DNA of 64,000 nucleotides from contig JACGXE010000006.1 of the NCBI GenBank assembly GCA_014138095.1, forward strand, positions 124,001 through 188,000. Reading direction: 5' to 3'. The stretch comes from Ochrobactrum sp. RH2CCR150. Its GTDB lineage: Bacteria; Pseudomonadota; Alphaproteobacteria; Rhizobiales; Rhizobiaceae. Under the pieces are notes generated by a model, which was not told the DNA's origin, searched no databases, and saw nothing but the letters and a program-made list of their open reading frames with translations. Of the stretch, positions 44,561 to 52,807 are shown piece after piece. Each line of letters begins with the position of its first letter. Within the stretch, counting starts at the first letter, position 1. The translations under genes were made by a program, and so were the position numbers.

Positions 44561-46189
44561 ATGCACCCCAGCGCTCATGTGGACACATTCGTTCTGGATA
44601 ATCTCCCGGCTGCGGAACTTCTACCGGACATCATCAATCTTGACGAACTCGGCTACCCGGAACAGCTGAACGCGACCTATGAACTGGTGGATGCGCATCT
44701 GGCAAACGGCAAGGGCGACCGCATCGCCTTGCAGGCGCCGGGCGTGCGCTGGACCTATAGCGATCTTGCCGCCATGATCAACAAGATCGCCAATGTGCTG
44801 ACCGACAAGCTCGGCATGAAAACCGGCAACCGCGTGATGATCCGCTCGGGCAATAACCCGACCAAGATTGCGCTTTATCTGGCGATCATCAAGGCAGGCG
44901 GTGTCGTCGTGGCAACCATGCCGCTTTTGCGCGCCCGGGAGCTGGTCCAGATCATCGACAAGGCCGAGATCAGCATTGCCTTTTGCGATCAAACGCTGAT
45001 CGGTGAAATGCAAAATGCCGTGGCGCAGACCAGCTTCATCAAGACACTGGTGACCTGGGAGGACAATGCGGGCGGAGAGCTTGGCGCATTGCTGGCCGAT
45101 GCATCCAGCGATTTCGATGCAGTGGCAACGCGGGCGGATGACCCCTGCCTGCTCGGCTTTACATCAGGCACCACGGGCTTGCCGAAAGCCACGATCCATT
45201 TTCATCGCGACCTGCTGATCGTCTGCGACTGCTATGCGCATCACATTTTGGACGCGACGGAAGATGACATCTTCATCGGCTCGCCGCCGCTGGCCTTCAC
45301 ATTCGGTCTTGGCGGACTGGTTCTCTTTCCTTTCAGGATCGGCGCTTCGACAGTGCTTCCGGCAAAGACCGCGCCCCATGATCTGGCGCTCGCCATTGGA
45401 GATTATAAGCCGACTGTCTGTTTCACCGCACCAACGGCCTATCGCGCCATACTTTCGAAAATTGATCAATATGATCTGTCTTCACTGCGCAAATGCGTTT
45501 CAGCCGGTGAGGCTCTGCCGCTCCCCACTTTCGAAGCGTGGAAGCGCGCAACCGGGCTTTCGCTTGCAGATGGCATCGGTGCTACGGAAATGCTGCATAT
45601 CTTCATCTCCGCGCCGGAAAACGACATTCGTCCCGGTGCGACCGGCAAACCGATCCCCGGCTATGAAGCACGCGTCATTGATGACAAGGGGCAGGAATGC
45701 GCGCCCGGGACCCCTGGACGTCTTGCCGTTCGTGGACCACTCGGCTGCAAATATCTGGCCGACCCGCGCCAGACCAAATATGTCGAGAACGGCTGGAACA
45801 TCACCGGCGATACCTATGTCATGGATGACGACGGCTACTTCTGGTATCAGGCCCGCAACGACGACATGATCGTTTCCGCCGGATACAATATTGCCGGGCC
45901 GGAGGTCGAGGCCAGCCTGCTCGCGCATCCGGCTGTGGCGGAATGCGGCGTGGTGGCAGCGCCGGATGAGGAACGGGGCTGCATCGTAAAAGCCTATGTG
46001 GTACTCAACGAGGGTTATAATGGCGATGCGAGCTTGCAGGAAACACTGCAACGCCACGTCAAAAGCGAACTCGCGCCCTATAAATATCCGCGCCTGATAT
46101 GCTGGGTTTCCAGCCTGCCCAAGACAGAATCCGGAAAATTGCAGCGATCCGCCCTGCGCGCGCAGGCGGCAACCGAAGCCCGCGCCTGA
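44561..46189 (+). CDS. 2-aminobenzoate-CoA ligase / benzoate-CoA ligase family
   Basis: AMP-forming acyl-CoA synthetase, 542 residues, that activates an aromatic acid to its CoA thioester. ANL motifs: P-loop FTSGTTGLPKATIHFHRD (about 199-216), SAGEALP, DGIGATEMLHIF (A5), NGWNITGDTY (A7), QARNDDMIVSAGYNIAG (A8), and the A10 Lys in PKTESGKLQR near residue 526. The branch and the GIGATEM/HIF acid-pocket context fit benzoate and 2-aminobenzoate ligases; the 2-aminobenzoyl-CoA monooxygenase/reductase at 58213 points to anthranilate as substrate. It follows the ABC importer and precedes an arylformamidase-like hydrolase. Confidence 0.88.
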   Translation: MHPSAHVDTFVLDNLPAAELLPDIINLDELGYPEQLNATYELVDAHLANGKGDRIALQAPGVRWTYSDLAAMINKIANVLTDKLGMKTGNRVMIRSGNNPTKIALYLAIIKAGGVVVATMPLLRARELVQIIDKAEISIAFCDQTLIGEMQNAVAQTSFIKTLVTWEDNAGGELGALLADASSDFDAVATRADDPCLLGFTSGTTGLPKATIHFHRDLLIVCDCYAHHILDATEDDIFIGSPPLAFTFGLGGLVLFPFRIGASTVLPAKTAPHDLALAIGDYKPTVCFTAPTAYRAILSKIDQYDLSSLRKCVSAGEALPLPTFEAWKRATGLSLADGIGATEMLHIFISAPENDIRPGATGKPIPGYEARVIDDKGQECAPGTPGRLAVRGPLGCKYLADPRQTKYVENGWNITGDTYVMDDDGYFWYQARNDDMIVSAGYNIAGPEVEASLLAHPAVAECGVVAAPDEERGCIVKAYVVLNEGYNGDASLQETLQRHVKSELAPYKYPRLICWVSSLPKTESGKLQRSALRAQAATEARA

Positions 46190-46224
46190 CGCGGCTTCAC
46201 GCATGAAACATGCAGGAGACTTCA

Positions 46225-47040
46225 GTGCTTCAAGACTTCGATACCGCCTATGACAATATGAAAGCCATCAGCGATTCCGCCACGTACCCGCCACGCTGGA
46301 CGGAACTGGCCTCGGGCTTTCGCGCAAAAATGCGCGATCAGGGCCGCTTGATCCCTGACATCGCTTATGCCGAGGGTGCGCGCAACCATTACGATCTCTT
46401 CCTGCCGGAAGGCACGGCCAAGGGTACGCTCGTCTATGTCCATGGCGGCTATTGGAAGGGGCTGGACAAAAGCTTCTGGTCGCATCTGGCACAAGGCGCG
46501 CTTGCGCGCGGTTATCGCGTGGCCATGCCGAGCTATACGCTGTGCCCCGAAACGCGGATTTCCGGCATCACGCAGGAAATCGGTCGTTTCATTGACCATC
46601 TGGCGCAGGAAGTGGATGGCGAGATCGCCTTGACCGGCCATTCCGCAGGCGGCCACCTCGTCAGCCGCATGGCTTGCGAAAACGCACCCATTGCCGCCGC
46701 AACGGCAGACCGGATCAGCCGTGTTCTTTCCATCAGCGGGCTGCATGATCTGCGCCCGCTGCTCAAAACCGCGATGAACGACATTTTCCACATGGATGCG
46801 GAAGAAGCCGTCGCAGAAAGCGCCGCTCTACAGCGCCCGCGCGCGGAAATTGCCGTGCATTGCTGTGTCGGCGGCGGCGAACTGATGGAATTCCGGCGGC
46901 AAAATGCGCTGCTGGCAAACATCTGGTACGGATTGGGGATCGAGACCAGCGCCTGGGAAATCGACGGAACGCATCATTGCAATGTGATCGACACGCTCTG
47001 CGATCCCGAAAGCCGCGCCGTTAAATTCCTCTGCCCGTAA
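46225..47040 (+). CDS. Alpha/beta hydrolase, arylformamidase (kynurenine formamidase)-like
   Basis: 271-residue hydrolase. HGGYWKG (about 73-79) is the oxyanion segment characteristic of AFMID-type arylformamidases. GHSAGGHL (about 137-144) carries the nucleophilic Ser, and a DGTHH segment near the end supplies the His. GTG at 46225 is preferred: AGGAG stands 6 bases before it and overlaps the other candidate, ATG at 46210. Relatives hydrolyse N-formylkynurenine; in this context an N-formyl- or N-acyl-anthranilate would yield anthranilate for the ligase 35 bases upstream. Substrate is inference. Confidence 0.8.
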   Translation: MLQDFDTAYDNMKAISDSATYPPRWTELASGFRAKMRDQGRLIPDIAYAEGARNHYDLFLPEGTAKGTLVYVHGGYWKGLDKSFWSHLAQGALARGYRVAMPSYTLCPETRISGITQEIGRFIDHLAQEVDGEIALTGHSAGGHLVSRMACENAPIAAATADRISRVLSISGLHDLRPLLKTAMNDIFHMDAEEAVAESAALQRPRAEIAVHCCVGGGELMEFRRQNALLANIWYGLGIETSAWEIDGTHHCNVIDTLCDPESRAVKFLCP

Positions 47041-47053
47041 AGCCGAGAACGCG

Positions 47054-47094
47054 AAACGCTTTTCGCTTATAGCGGAAAGCGTTTTCAGAAATGC
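47054..47094. repeat. Repeat-derived hairpin at 3' end of luxR
   Basis: AAACGCTTTTCGC pairs (one wobble) with GCGGAAAGCGTTT around TTATA; read on the minus strand the edge is AGAGCATTTC, the start sequence of the full repeat at 52704. It lies between convergent genes and encodes the last residues (IEHF) of the LuxR protein. Confidence 0.6.
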
Positions 47095-47876
47095 TCTATC
47101 GGAAGGCCGCGCCGCTCATGTCCTGACAGGGCGAACCCCGTCGGCTCGGCTTTTGTCCCGCCGCTCATGCGGTTGATCATCACGGCCACTTCGGTTCTGT
47201 TATGCACACCGAAACGCTTGATCAGATCATCGACATAATCCTTCACCGTATGGGGCGAAAGTTCCAGATGCCGCGCAATCTGCTTGTTGGTGTTGCCCGC
47301 AGCCAGCAACCGGGCGACTGTCGAAAGACGCGGCGGCAGGCTGGTCAGATTGGCGCCGGGCGTCTTCGCCGGACGGCCTTCCTGGATATTACGCAAGGCT
47401 AGCGCCGACGAGCGGCACAGCAATGACACCTGCTCTTCGAGCTGCGTTGCGTGCATCTCGAAACCGGCGGCATAAATCAGCGCCTGAATATTGCCGCCGA
47501 CATAAATCGGGCAGCACAAGTTATCGTTGTAGTTCCATCGGTAGAGCAGCGTTCGCATCAGCGGCACATTGCCCGCTGCATTCTGGGGCAATCGCGAGCC
47601 AGCAACCGCGCTGGCATTCTGCACCACTGCCGCAATCATCGGATCTGAATCCGCCAGCCCGTTCTGATATTCGAGAAGAAAGCCGGTGGGCGTGTTGATG
47701 CTGTGAAAAAGGCGCGGCCGATTATTCTCCAGCAAATAAATTCCAAGCGAACGCACGCGCAGAACATGCGCGGCAAAATAATCGCAAGCTATTGTAAAAT
47801 CGTCATAATTACGGCTCTCCGCAACAGAAAGTGCTGCAGAGACCCGCTCGTCTATCGATAGTATTTCCCTGGGCAT
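47085..47876 (-). CDS. LuxR-family regulator with autoinducer-binding-like domain
   Basis: 263 residues. The N-terminal part (about 15-165) has the fold pattern of the autoinducer-binding domain (EYQNGLADSDPMIAAVVQ retains the Tyr and Asp-Pro of AHL receptors). The Trp expected four residues before that Tyr is Phe, and the Tyr-Asp spacing is one residue shorter. The C-terminal GerE helix-turn-helix is clear (LLAAGNTNKQIARHLELSPHTVKDYVDDLIKRFGV, about 189-223). No luxI is nearby, so this is a LuxR solo. It is divergent from the two-component monooxygenase operon and probably regulates it, perhaps sensing the aromatic substrate. Confidence 0.85.
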   Translation of the reverse strand: MPREILSIDERVSAALSVAESRNYDDFTIACDYFAAHVLRVRSLGIYLLENNRPRLFHSINTPTGFLLEYQNGLADSDPMIAAVVQNASAVAGSRLPQNAAGNVPLMRTLLYRWNYNDNLCCPIYVGGNIQALIYAAGFEMHATQLEEQVSLLCRSSALALRNIQEGRPAKTPGANLTSLPPRLSTVARLLAAGNTNKQIARHLELSPHTVKDYVDDLIKRFGVHNRTEVAVMINRMSGGTKAEPTGFALSGHERRGLPIEHF

Positions 47877-47902
47877 TCTCTCTCCCGAATTCCCAAGCCC
47901 CC

Positions 47903-47917
47903 CATTCGGGGGGAATG
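47903..47917. promoter_or_regulatory. Inverted repeat in luxR/monooxygenase gap
   Basis: CATTC-GGGGG-GAATG lies midway between the divergent starts, overlapping a CCCCCC/GGGGGG pair. Downstream, TTCCCGCT occurs twice (near 47922 and 47943). Possible binding sites for the LuxR protein, not matching canonical lux boxes. Confidence 0.35.
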
Positions 47918-47978
47918 TTTGTTCCCGCTCTTGTTCGTATCATTCCCGCTTACAACGACTAAATCAAGGGGAACCGTT

Positions 47979-49226
47979 TTGGATACCAGCGTGCACCGGG
48001 CTCACACCGCCGACAACTATTCCGCAGTCATTCAGGGCTTCAACGACCGCCTGCAAGCCATTCTACCTTTGATTGAAGAAAAGGCGGAAAAAGCGGAACA
48101 ACTCGGGCGGATGCATGATGACGTCGTGGATGCGATGCGCAAGGGCGGCTTCTACACGATGCTGTTTCCCAAGGAAGTTGGTGGCGCAGAATTGCGCCCG
48201 ATCGATGCAATGAAAATCATGTCGGCGCTTTCTTATGCCCATGCCTCATCCGGCTGGTGCACGATGGTCAACAATATGGAAGGCACGACCATGGCGATCT
48301 ACCTCGACGACGAGGGGATTGCCAATGTGTTCAAGGATGGCGTCGATGTCACCATTGCAGGCAACGGCGTGCCGCGCGGCTTTGCCCGCAAGGTCGATGG
48401 CGGCTACATGATCCGCGGCAACTGGGCCTATGGAAGCTCCATCTTTCATGCGGAATGGATTCATTCCGGCTGCTTCCTGCTTGATCCCAAAGACCCGAGT
48501 GGCAAGGCGCTGCTGAAAGACGAAACCGGCGCGCCACAAATCATCGTCGCGCATCACCCGCGCTCGACAATCCAGCTGCTCGGCAATTGGGATGTGCTCG
48601 GCCTGCGCGCAACCGGCAGCTTCGACTATACGCTGGCAACCGATGAAGACCTCTTCGTGCCGGATTCCATGGTCTATAGTTTCACGCAATCCGCACCGAA
48701 ACGCGGTCAGTCGCAGGGGCATCTCGGACTGGCGGGCTACAGCGCCCTCACCCATACGAGCTGGGCTATTGGTGTCGGTCGCCGGATACTCGACGAACTC
48801 GCCAAGGTGATACGCCAGCGGCAGGACCCGTTCGGCAAGAGTGCGGATAGCGCCAGCCTGCGGTTCCAGTTTGCCAATGCGGAAGCCCGCTATCGGGCGG
48901 CGCGGGCGCTTGCCATGGAAACATGGGAAGATGTCTCGCAGACCACCGCATCTGGCGGTGTTCCAACCCTCGACCAGATGACGATGGTAAAGCTCTCGCT
49001 GCGCTATATGCACGACATCGTTTCCGATGTGGCGACATTTGCGCATCGTGCGGCGCGCGGCGCATCGCTGCACAACACGGCCATGCAGCGTTTCTATCGC
49101 GACATTCATTCCGGCACCCAGCATATTCTGCTTGCCGACCAGATCGTCGAGGAATGCGGCAAGGGTCTGCTCGGCCTGCCCGGCCCCGATGCACGGTGGA
49201 CCGTTTTCGGCATCAGCGAAAACTGA
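47979..49226 (+). CDS. Acyl-CoA-dehydrogenase-fold flavin monooxygenase (two-component, oxygenase part)
   Basis: 415 residues from TTG at 47979, which has AAGGGG 7 bases upstream; the open frame from 47919 lacks such a site. Fold elements are GGFYTMLFPKEVGGAELRPIDAMKIMSALSYAHASSGW, the middle beta domain (NWAYGSSIFHAEWIHSG) and the acyl-CoA dehydrogenase type 2 C-terminal domain. No catalytic Glu of true dehydrogenases is evident. Group D monooxygenases with this fold (HpaB/HsaA/IacA/indole oxygenase) use FMNH2 or FADH2 from a separate reductase; the next gene encodes one. Likely hydroxylates an aromatic or N-heteroaromatic compound. Confidence 0.83.
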   Translation: MDTSVHRAHTADNYSAVIQGFNDRLQAILPLIEEKAEKAEQLGRMHDDVVDAMRKGGFYTMLFPKEVGGAELRPIDAMKIMSALSYAHASSGWCTMVNNMEGTTMAIYLDDEGIANVFKDGVDVTIAGNGVPRGFARKVDGGYMIRGNWAYGSSIFHAEWIHSGCFLLDPKDPSGKALLKDETGAPQIIVAHHPRSTIQLLGNWDVLGLRATGSFDYTLATDEDLFVPDSMVYSFTQSAPKRGQSQGHLGLAGYSALTHTSWAIGVGRRILDELAKVIRQRQDPFGKSADSASLRFQFANAEARYRAARALAMETWEDVSQTTASGGVPTLDQMTMVKLSLRYMHDIVSDVATFAHRAARGASLHNTAMQRFYRDIHSGTQHILLADQIVEECGKGLLGLPGPDARWTVFGISEN

Positions 49227-49234
49227 GACCGGCC

Positions 49235-49813
49235 ATGACGAGAAATATTGTCAGCTTCGTCGGGTGTGATCGCCCGACGAAAGTTCACCGGCTAACCCAA
49301 GCGATTGCCGCAAGGCTGGAAGCGGAAGACGATGTGTCGGTCACGCATCTGGACCTGTCGCATGCCGGGCCGAACCTGTTTACCGTCAATCGCAAGGCGC
49401 TCGACCGGCAATCCGAAAGCCTCATTTCGGAGATCGAGCATTGCGATGCCTTGATCGTCGGCTGTCCGGTCTATCAGGGAAGCTATCCCGGCCTTTTCAA
49501 GCATGTGTTCGATCTCGTCCATCCACTAGCGCTGCGCGGTCGCCCGACCGTGATGTGCGCTGTGGGCGGCGGGAATCGTCACGCGCTGGTCGTCGAGCAT
49601 CATCTGCGTCCGCTCTTCGGCTTTTTCGAAGCGGGAACCGTCGCAACCGGCATCTATGCCTGTTCGGCGGAACTGGAACCGGACGGGCTGTTGCCTCCGG
49701 CCCTCGAAGCGCGGATCGACAGCGCCGTCGACCAGATGAGAAAGCAATTGGTCCAGTCACACCAAGCCAGCGGCATAAGGTGGAAAGATGTTGAATTACT
49801 CGAGCAGTTTTGA
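49235..49813 (+). CDS. NAD(P)H-dependent FMN reductase
   Basis: Flavodoxin-fold reductase, 192 residues. LIVGCPVYQGSYPGLFKHVFDLV (about 72-94) and VMCAVGGGNRHALVVEHHLRPLF (about 105-127) are the family flavin and dimer segments (MsuE/SsuE-like). It begins 8 bases after the monooxygenase and overlaps the next hydrolase by 26 bases, so it almost certainly supplies reduced flavin to the monooxygenase. Confidence 0.88.
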   Translation: MTRNIVSFVGCDRPTKVHRLTQAIAARLEAEDDVSVTHLDLSHAGPNLFTVNRKALDRQSESLISEIEHCDALIVGCPVYQGSYPGLFKHVFDLVHPLALRGRPTVMCAVGGGNRHALVVEHHLRPLFGFFEAGTVATGIYACSAELEPDGLLPPALEARIDSAVDQMRKQLVQSHQASGIRWKDVELLEQF

Positions 49814-50573
49814 AAAACACACGGTCGAAATCCGAGGCAAAACCGTCACCTATCTCATAAAGGGTGAAGGCAAGGATGTCGTCTTTCTGCACGGAACCGG
49901 AACATTTCCCGGCTTCGACAGTCTCGCCGACATTGCTTCGCGAAACCGGCTCATCATTCCGTTTCATCCGAATTTCGGTGAAAGTGACGATGATGCCGAT
50001 ATCGTGCAGATGGGCGACTATGTGCTCCATTACATGGATTTCTTCGATGCGCTGGGGCTGGACCAGTTCAGCCTCGGCGGTTTTTCGCTGGGCGGCTGGA
50101 TCGCCGCCGAATATGCGATCAGACAGCCCGACAGGCTCTCGGCGCTGTTTCTGGCAGCACCCGCCGGTCTTGACCTTCCGGCCATCCCTCTCCCCGATCT
50201 GTTTCAGGTCGCGCCTGCCGATATTCCCGCCCATCTGGCGCACGATCCGGCGGTCGCGCTCCGCTATTTCCCATCTGCGCCCGACAGCCGGTTCGATGCA
50301 GCACTGGGACGCGAAATGGGCGCGCTGGCGCGGGTCCATGCAACCGACGGCCGCGGCAATCAAAAGCTTGGCCATTGGCTGCACCGGCTGAACATGCCGA
50401 CCCTGATCCTCTGGGGCGAGGAAGACCGGGTTATCCCCGCGCAATATGCCGAAGAGTGGCAGCGCGGAATCGCTGGCGCACGGCTGGAGAAGCTCGGCGC
50501 AACCGGCCATCTGCTGTTTGAAGAGACGCCGGCGGCGGCGACACTTGTGCGCGATTTCCTGTCGACGGTCTGA
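49788..50573 (+). CDS. Alpha/beta hydrolase fold enzyme
   Basis: 261 residues. Oxyanion segment HGTGTFPGF (about 34-42), nucleophile elbow GGFSLGGW (Ser near 100), acid in ILWGEEDRVIP (Asp near 210), and His in GATGHLLFEE (near 239): a complete triad. Relatives include C-C bond and amide hydrolases and the cofactor-free ring-cleaving dioxygenases of quinolone catabolism, which share the fold and Ser/His/Asp. Operon position after a monooxygenase and reductase suggests that it opens or hydrolyses the oxidised ring product. Confidence 0.82.
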   Translation: MLNYSSSFEKHTVEIRGKTVTYLIKGEGKDVVFLHGTGTFPGFDSLADIASRNRLIIPFHPNFGESDDDADIVQMGDYVLHYMDFFDALGLDQFSLGGFSLGGWIAAEYAIRQPDRLSALFLAAPAGLDLPAIPLPDLFQVAPADIPAHLAHDPAVALRYFPSAPDSRFDAALGREMGALARVHATDGRGNQKLGHWLHRLNMPTLILWGEEDRVIPAQYAEEWQRGIAGARLEKLGATGHLLFEETPAAATLVRDFLSTV

Positions 50574-50656
50574 GGTCCGTTTTCAAGCATTGGGCACCGC
50601 ACGCTCCCGCTTGGGAGCATCATGAAGTTGCAGGTAAAAATAAGGGGAACCAGACC

Positions 50657-51967
50657 ATGCAATGGGAAAGCCTATCGGACTTCGATCAATCCAGAATAAA
50701 GCGCTGGCAATGGGGCATGCTGGCGCTGGCGCTGTTATGCGAGATGTTTCTCGCCGCCGACTGGTACGCCTTTGCGGCGGTGATACCGTTCATTTCGGAA
50801 ACACTTCAGCTCGATTCCGCGCAGGCCGGTCTGGCGCAAGGGATCTTTGCGCTGACCTATGGTCTCGGGATGATTGTCTGGTCGCAACTCAGCCGTCGCA
50901 TGAATGCGCGATCGCTGCTGCTGATCGGCCTGTTCTGCACCGCCATCGGCATGGTGGCGCAAGTCTATGTCCAGACCTATGCCCAGCTGATTGCGCTGCG
51001 CCTGTTCATCGGCTTCTTCGATGCCGCTATCTTCCTCGGCAATATGAAACTCATCATCGGCTGGTTCCCGCAGAAGCGGCGCGGCAGCATGATCGGCTTG
51101 ATCCTCGCGGCCTATAGTCTTGCAATCACGCTGGACTTCGCGATTGGCATTCCGCTTTCCATCACCTATGGCTGGCGCACCTTCTTCGCCATTCTTGCCA
51201 TCGGTACGCTGGTGACAGCGGCTAGCGTGCTGCTCTTCACCCGCAACAATCCGGCCCATATCGGCTTCAAGGATTTCCGCTGGGAACCCGAAAAACCGCA
51301 GACCTCCACGGCGTCACTGTCCAGCATCTTCCGCTCGAAATGGATCATCGTCGGCAGCCTCGGCATTTCAGCCTGCACAATGGCCATTGCCGGAACCGCG
51401 ACATGGGTCATTCCCGGATATATTGCCGTGCATCAGATGCCGGTGGAAGACGCGGCCCTGATTGGCACCTTGATGGGGCTGTCGCAGGTCGTGTTTCTCG
51501 TCATCGGCGGTTACGCCGCCGACCGCCTGAACAAAACGGGGATGATCAAGTTCGGAACCGTGCTTGCCGTTCTGGTCGCGGCAATGTTCACCCTCGGCAT
51601 GGCGGTACCGCTGGGCTTTGGCTGGCTCATCCTGATGGCGCTTTTGAGCGGCGTGGCGCTTTTCGGCGGTGGTGCGATCTTCGCCTTTCTCAGCGAAAAG
51701 TATCCGGAAGAACTGGCGACGGCAGCCGTTGGCTATGCCGAGATTTTCGCCATCCTTGCGACCTTCATTTCACCCTGGGTCATGGGCGTGGTCATCAAGG
51801 TTTCGGGCGGGTCTTTTGTCAGCGCCTTCCTGACCTTCGCCATCATGGAAGCGATCATTCTGGCCATCATTCTGGTGGTCACGCGCGAGAGCTTCAGCCT
51901 GAACGACGACAAGGTCGCCATTGCCGCCAGCGGTAACGGCATTTCGGGCGAGGCCTCCCGTTCCTGA
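50657..51967 (+). CDS. MFS transporter
   Basis: 436 residues, about 12 membrane helices. The loop after helix 2 reads SQLSRRMNARSLLL, a weak form of the MFS signature; LNKTGMIKFG occupies the equivalent place in the second half. AAGGGGAACC precedes the ATG. It is the fourth gene of the operon with the two-component monooxygenase, reductase and hydrolase, so it probably imports the substrate of that module. Confidence 0.87.
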   Translation: MQWESLSDFDQSRIKRWQWGMLALALLCEMFLAADWYAFAAVIPFISETLQLDSAQAGLAQGIFALTYGLGMIVWSQLSRRMNARSLLLIGLFCTAIGMVAQVYVQTYAQLIALRLFIGFFDAAIFLGNMKLIIGWFPQKRRGSMIGLILAAYSLAITLDFAIGIPLSITYGWRTFFAILAIGTLVTAASVLLFTRNNPAHIGFKDFRWEPEKPQTSTASLSSIFRSKWIIVGSLGISACTMAIAGTATWVIPGYIAVHQMPVEDAALIGTLMGLSQVVFLVIGGYAADRLNKTGMIKFGTVLAVLVAAMFTLGMAVPLGFGWLILMALLSGVALFGGGAIFAFLSEKYPEELATAAVGYAEIFAILATFISPWVMGVVIKVSGGSFVSAFLTFAIMEAIILAIILVVTRESFSLNDDKVAIAASGNGISGEASRS

Positions 51968-51987
51968 TCCAGGAACTTTGCGGATGC

Positions 51988-52022
51988 GGCGGATGCGAAT
52001 GACAGGTCGCATCCGCCTTTTT
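51988..52022 (+). terminator. Intrinsic terminator
   Basis: GGCGGATGCGA and TCGCATCCGCC pair around ATGACAGG and are followed by TTTTT. It ends the monooxygenase/MFS operon. Confidence 0.93.
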
Positions 52023-52137
52023 CTCTGGCTTCTTTCCGCAACCGATATTAACACCGATGAGAGCGCCTTGTTGCGTCTGATGCCGAACCGCATCGGGCGT
52101 ATGACTGTTGCAACCATGATCTAAAGCGAGGGAATTC

Positions 52138-52644
52138 ATGGAGGAACGCTTCTCAGGTACGGTTCTGGCTTCCGAGCATCTGGAAGAGAATCCCGCGCGT
52201 TCGCTGGGCGAGATCGGCCTGAACAGTTTTGCGCCCTACCTGATGAACCGCCTGATGGCGCGCTATAATGCAAACCTCGCGGATGGGCTGAAGGGCCGCC
52301 AGATCACAACGGTCAAGCTGCGCACGCTCGCCGTTTTGAGTGTGACCCCTTCGGCCACCATCAACGAGCTGGCGGTCTTCACCGTGACCGAACAATCGAC
52401 GATGAGCCGCACGCTCGATTCGCTTGAAGAACAGGGTTACATTCGCCGTCAGGCGCGCGCCGAAGACATGCGCATCCGCGATATTTCGATGACCGAAGAA
52501 GGACGCAACATCTTCAACGAAGCATGGCCGACCATGTATGATCTGCTGTTGCAATTGTTTGAAGGCATTGATGAAGACGAGCACCGCGCCTTTGTCGGCA
52601 CCTTGCAGAAAATGCTGCGCAATATCCGTAAAAACGAACTTTGA
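52138..52644 (+). CDS. MarR family transcriptional regulator
   Basis: 168 residues. Winged helix-turn-helix in the middle (VKLRTLAVLSVTPSATINELAVFTVTEQSTMSRTLDSLEEQGYIRRQARAEDMRIRDISMTEEG, about 62-123), with helical N- and C-terminal dimerisation parts. MarR proteins commonly repress aromatic acid catabolism and respond to the acid or its CoA thioester. The 18-bp palindrome at 58137 and 37657 is of the right size and symmetry for a MarR dimer, which makes this the first candidate for binding it. Stands alone between two terminators. Confidence 0.9.
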   Translation: MEERFSGTVLASEHLEENPARSLGEIGLNSFAPYLMNRLMARYNANLADGLKGRQITTVKLRTLAVLSVTPSATINELAVFTVTEQSTMSRTLDSLEEQGYIRRQARAEDMRIRDISMTEEGRNIFNEAWPTMYDLLLQLFEGIDEDEHRAFVGTLQKMLRNIRKNEL

Positions 52645-52662
52645 AATTATGCTGAATAATAG

Positions 52663-52696
52663 GCCGATCCGCTTTTGAAAGCGGATCGGCTTTTTT
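52663..52696 (+). terminator. Intrinsic terminator of marR
   Basis: GCCGATCCGC and GCGGATCGGC are perfect arms around TTTTGAAA, followed by TTTTTT. Confidence 0.95.
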
Positions 52697-52703
52697 GTTG
52701 CTT

Positions 52704-52807
52704 AGAGCATTTCCAGCAAAAATGCGTAGCGGTTTTGCGTAGAATAATGCGTAGAAACAAATAGATAGAGCGGTTCCACGATTCCGTTTTAACCGGAACC
52801 GCTCTAG
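52704..52807. repeat. Full-length Brucellaceae/Rhizobiales intergenic repeat
   Basis: About 104 bases from AGAGCATTTCCAGCAAAA to GGAACCGCTCTAG, with internal pairing of AGAGCGGTTCC and GGAACCGCTCT (52766-52806). Partial copies occur at 39671, 47054 and possibly 44432. Its last bases CTCTAG provide the TAG stop codon of the MFS gene on the minus strand. Confidence 0.75.
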
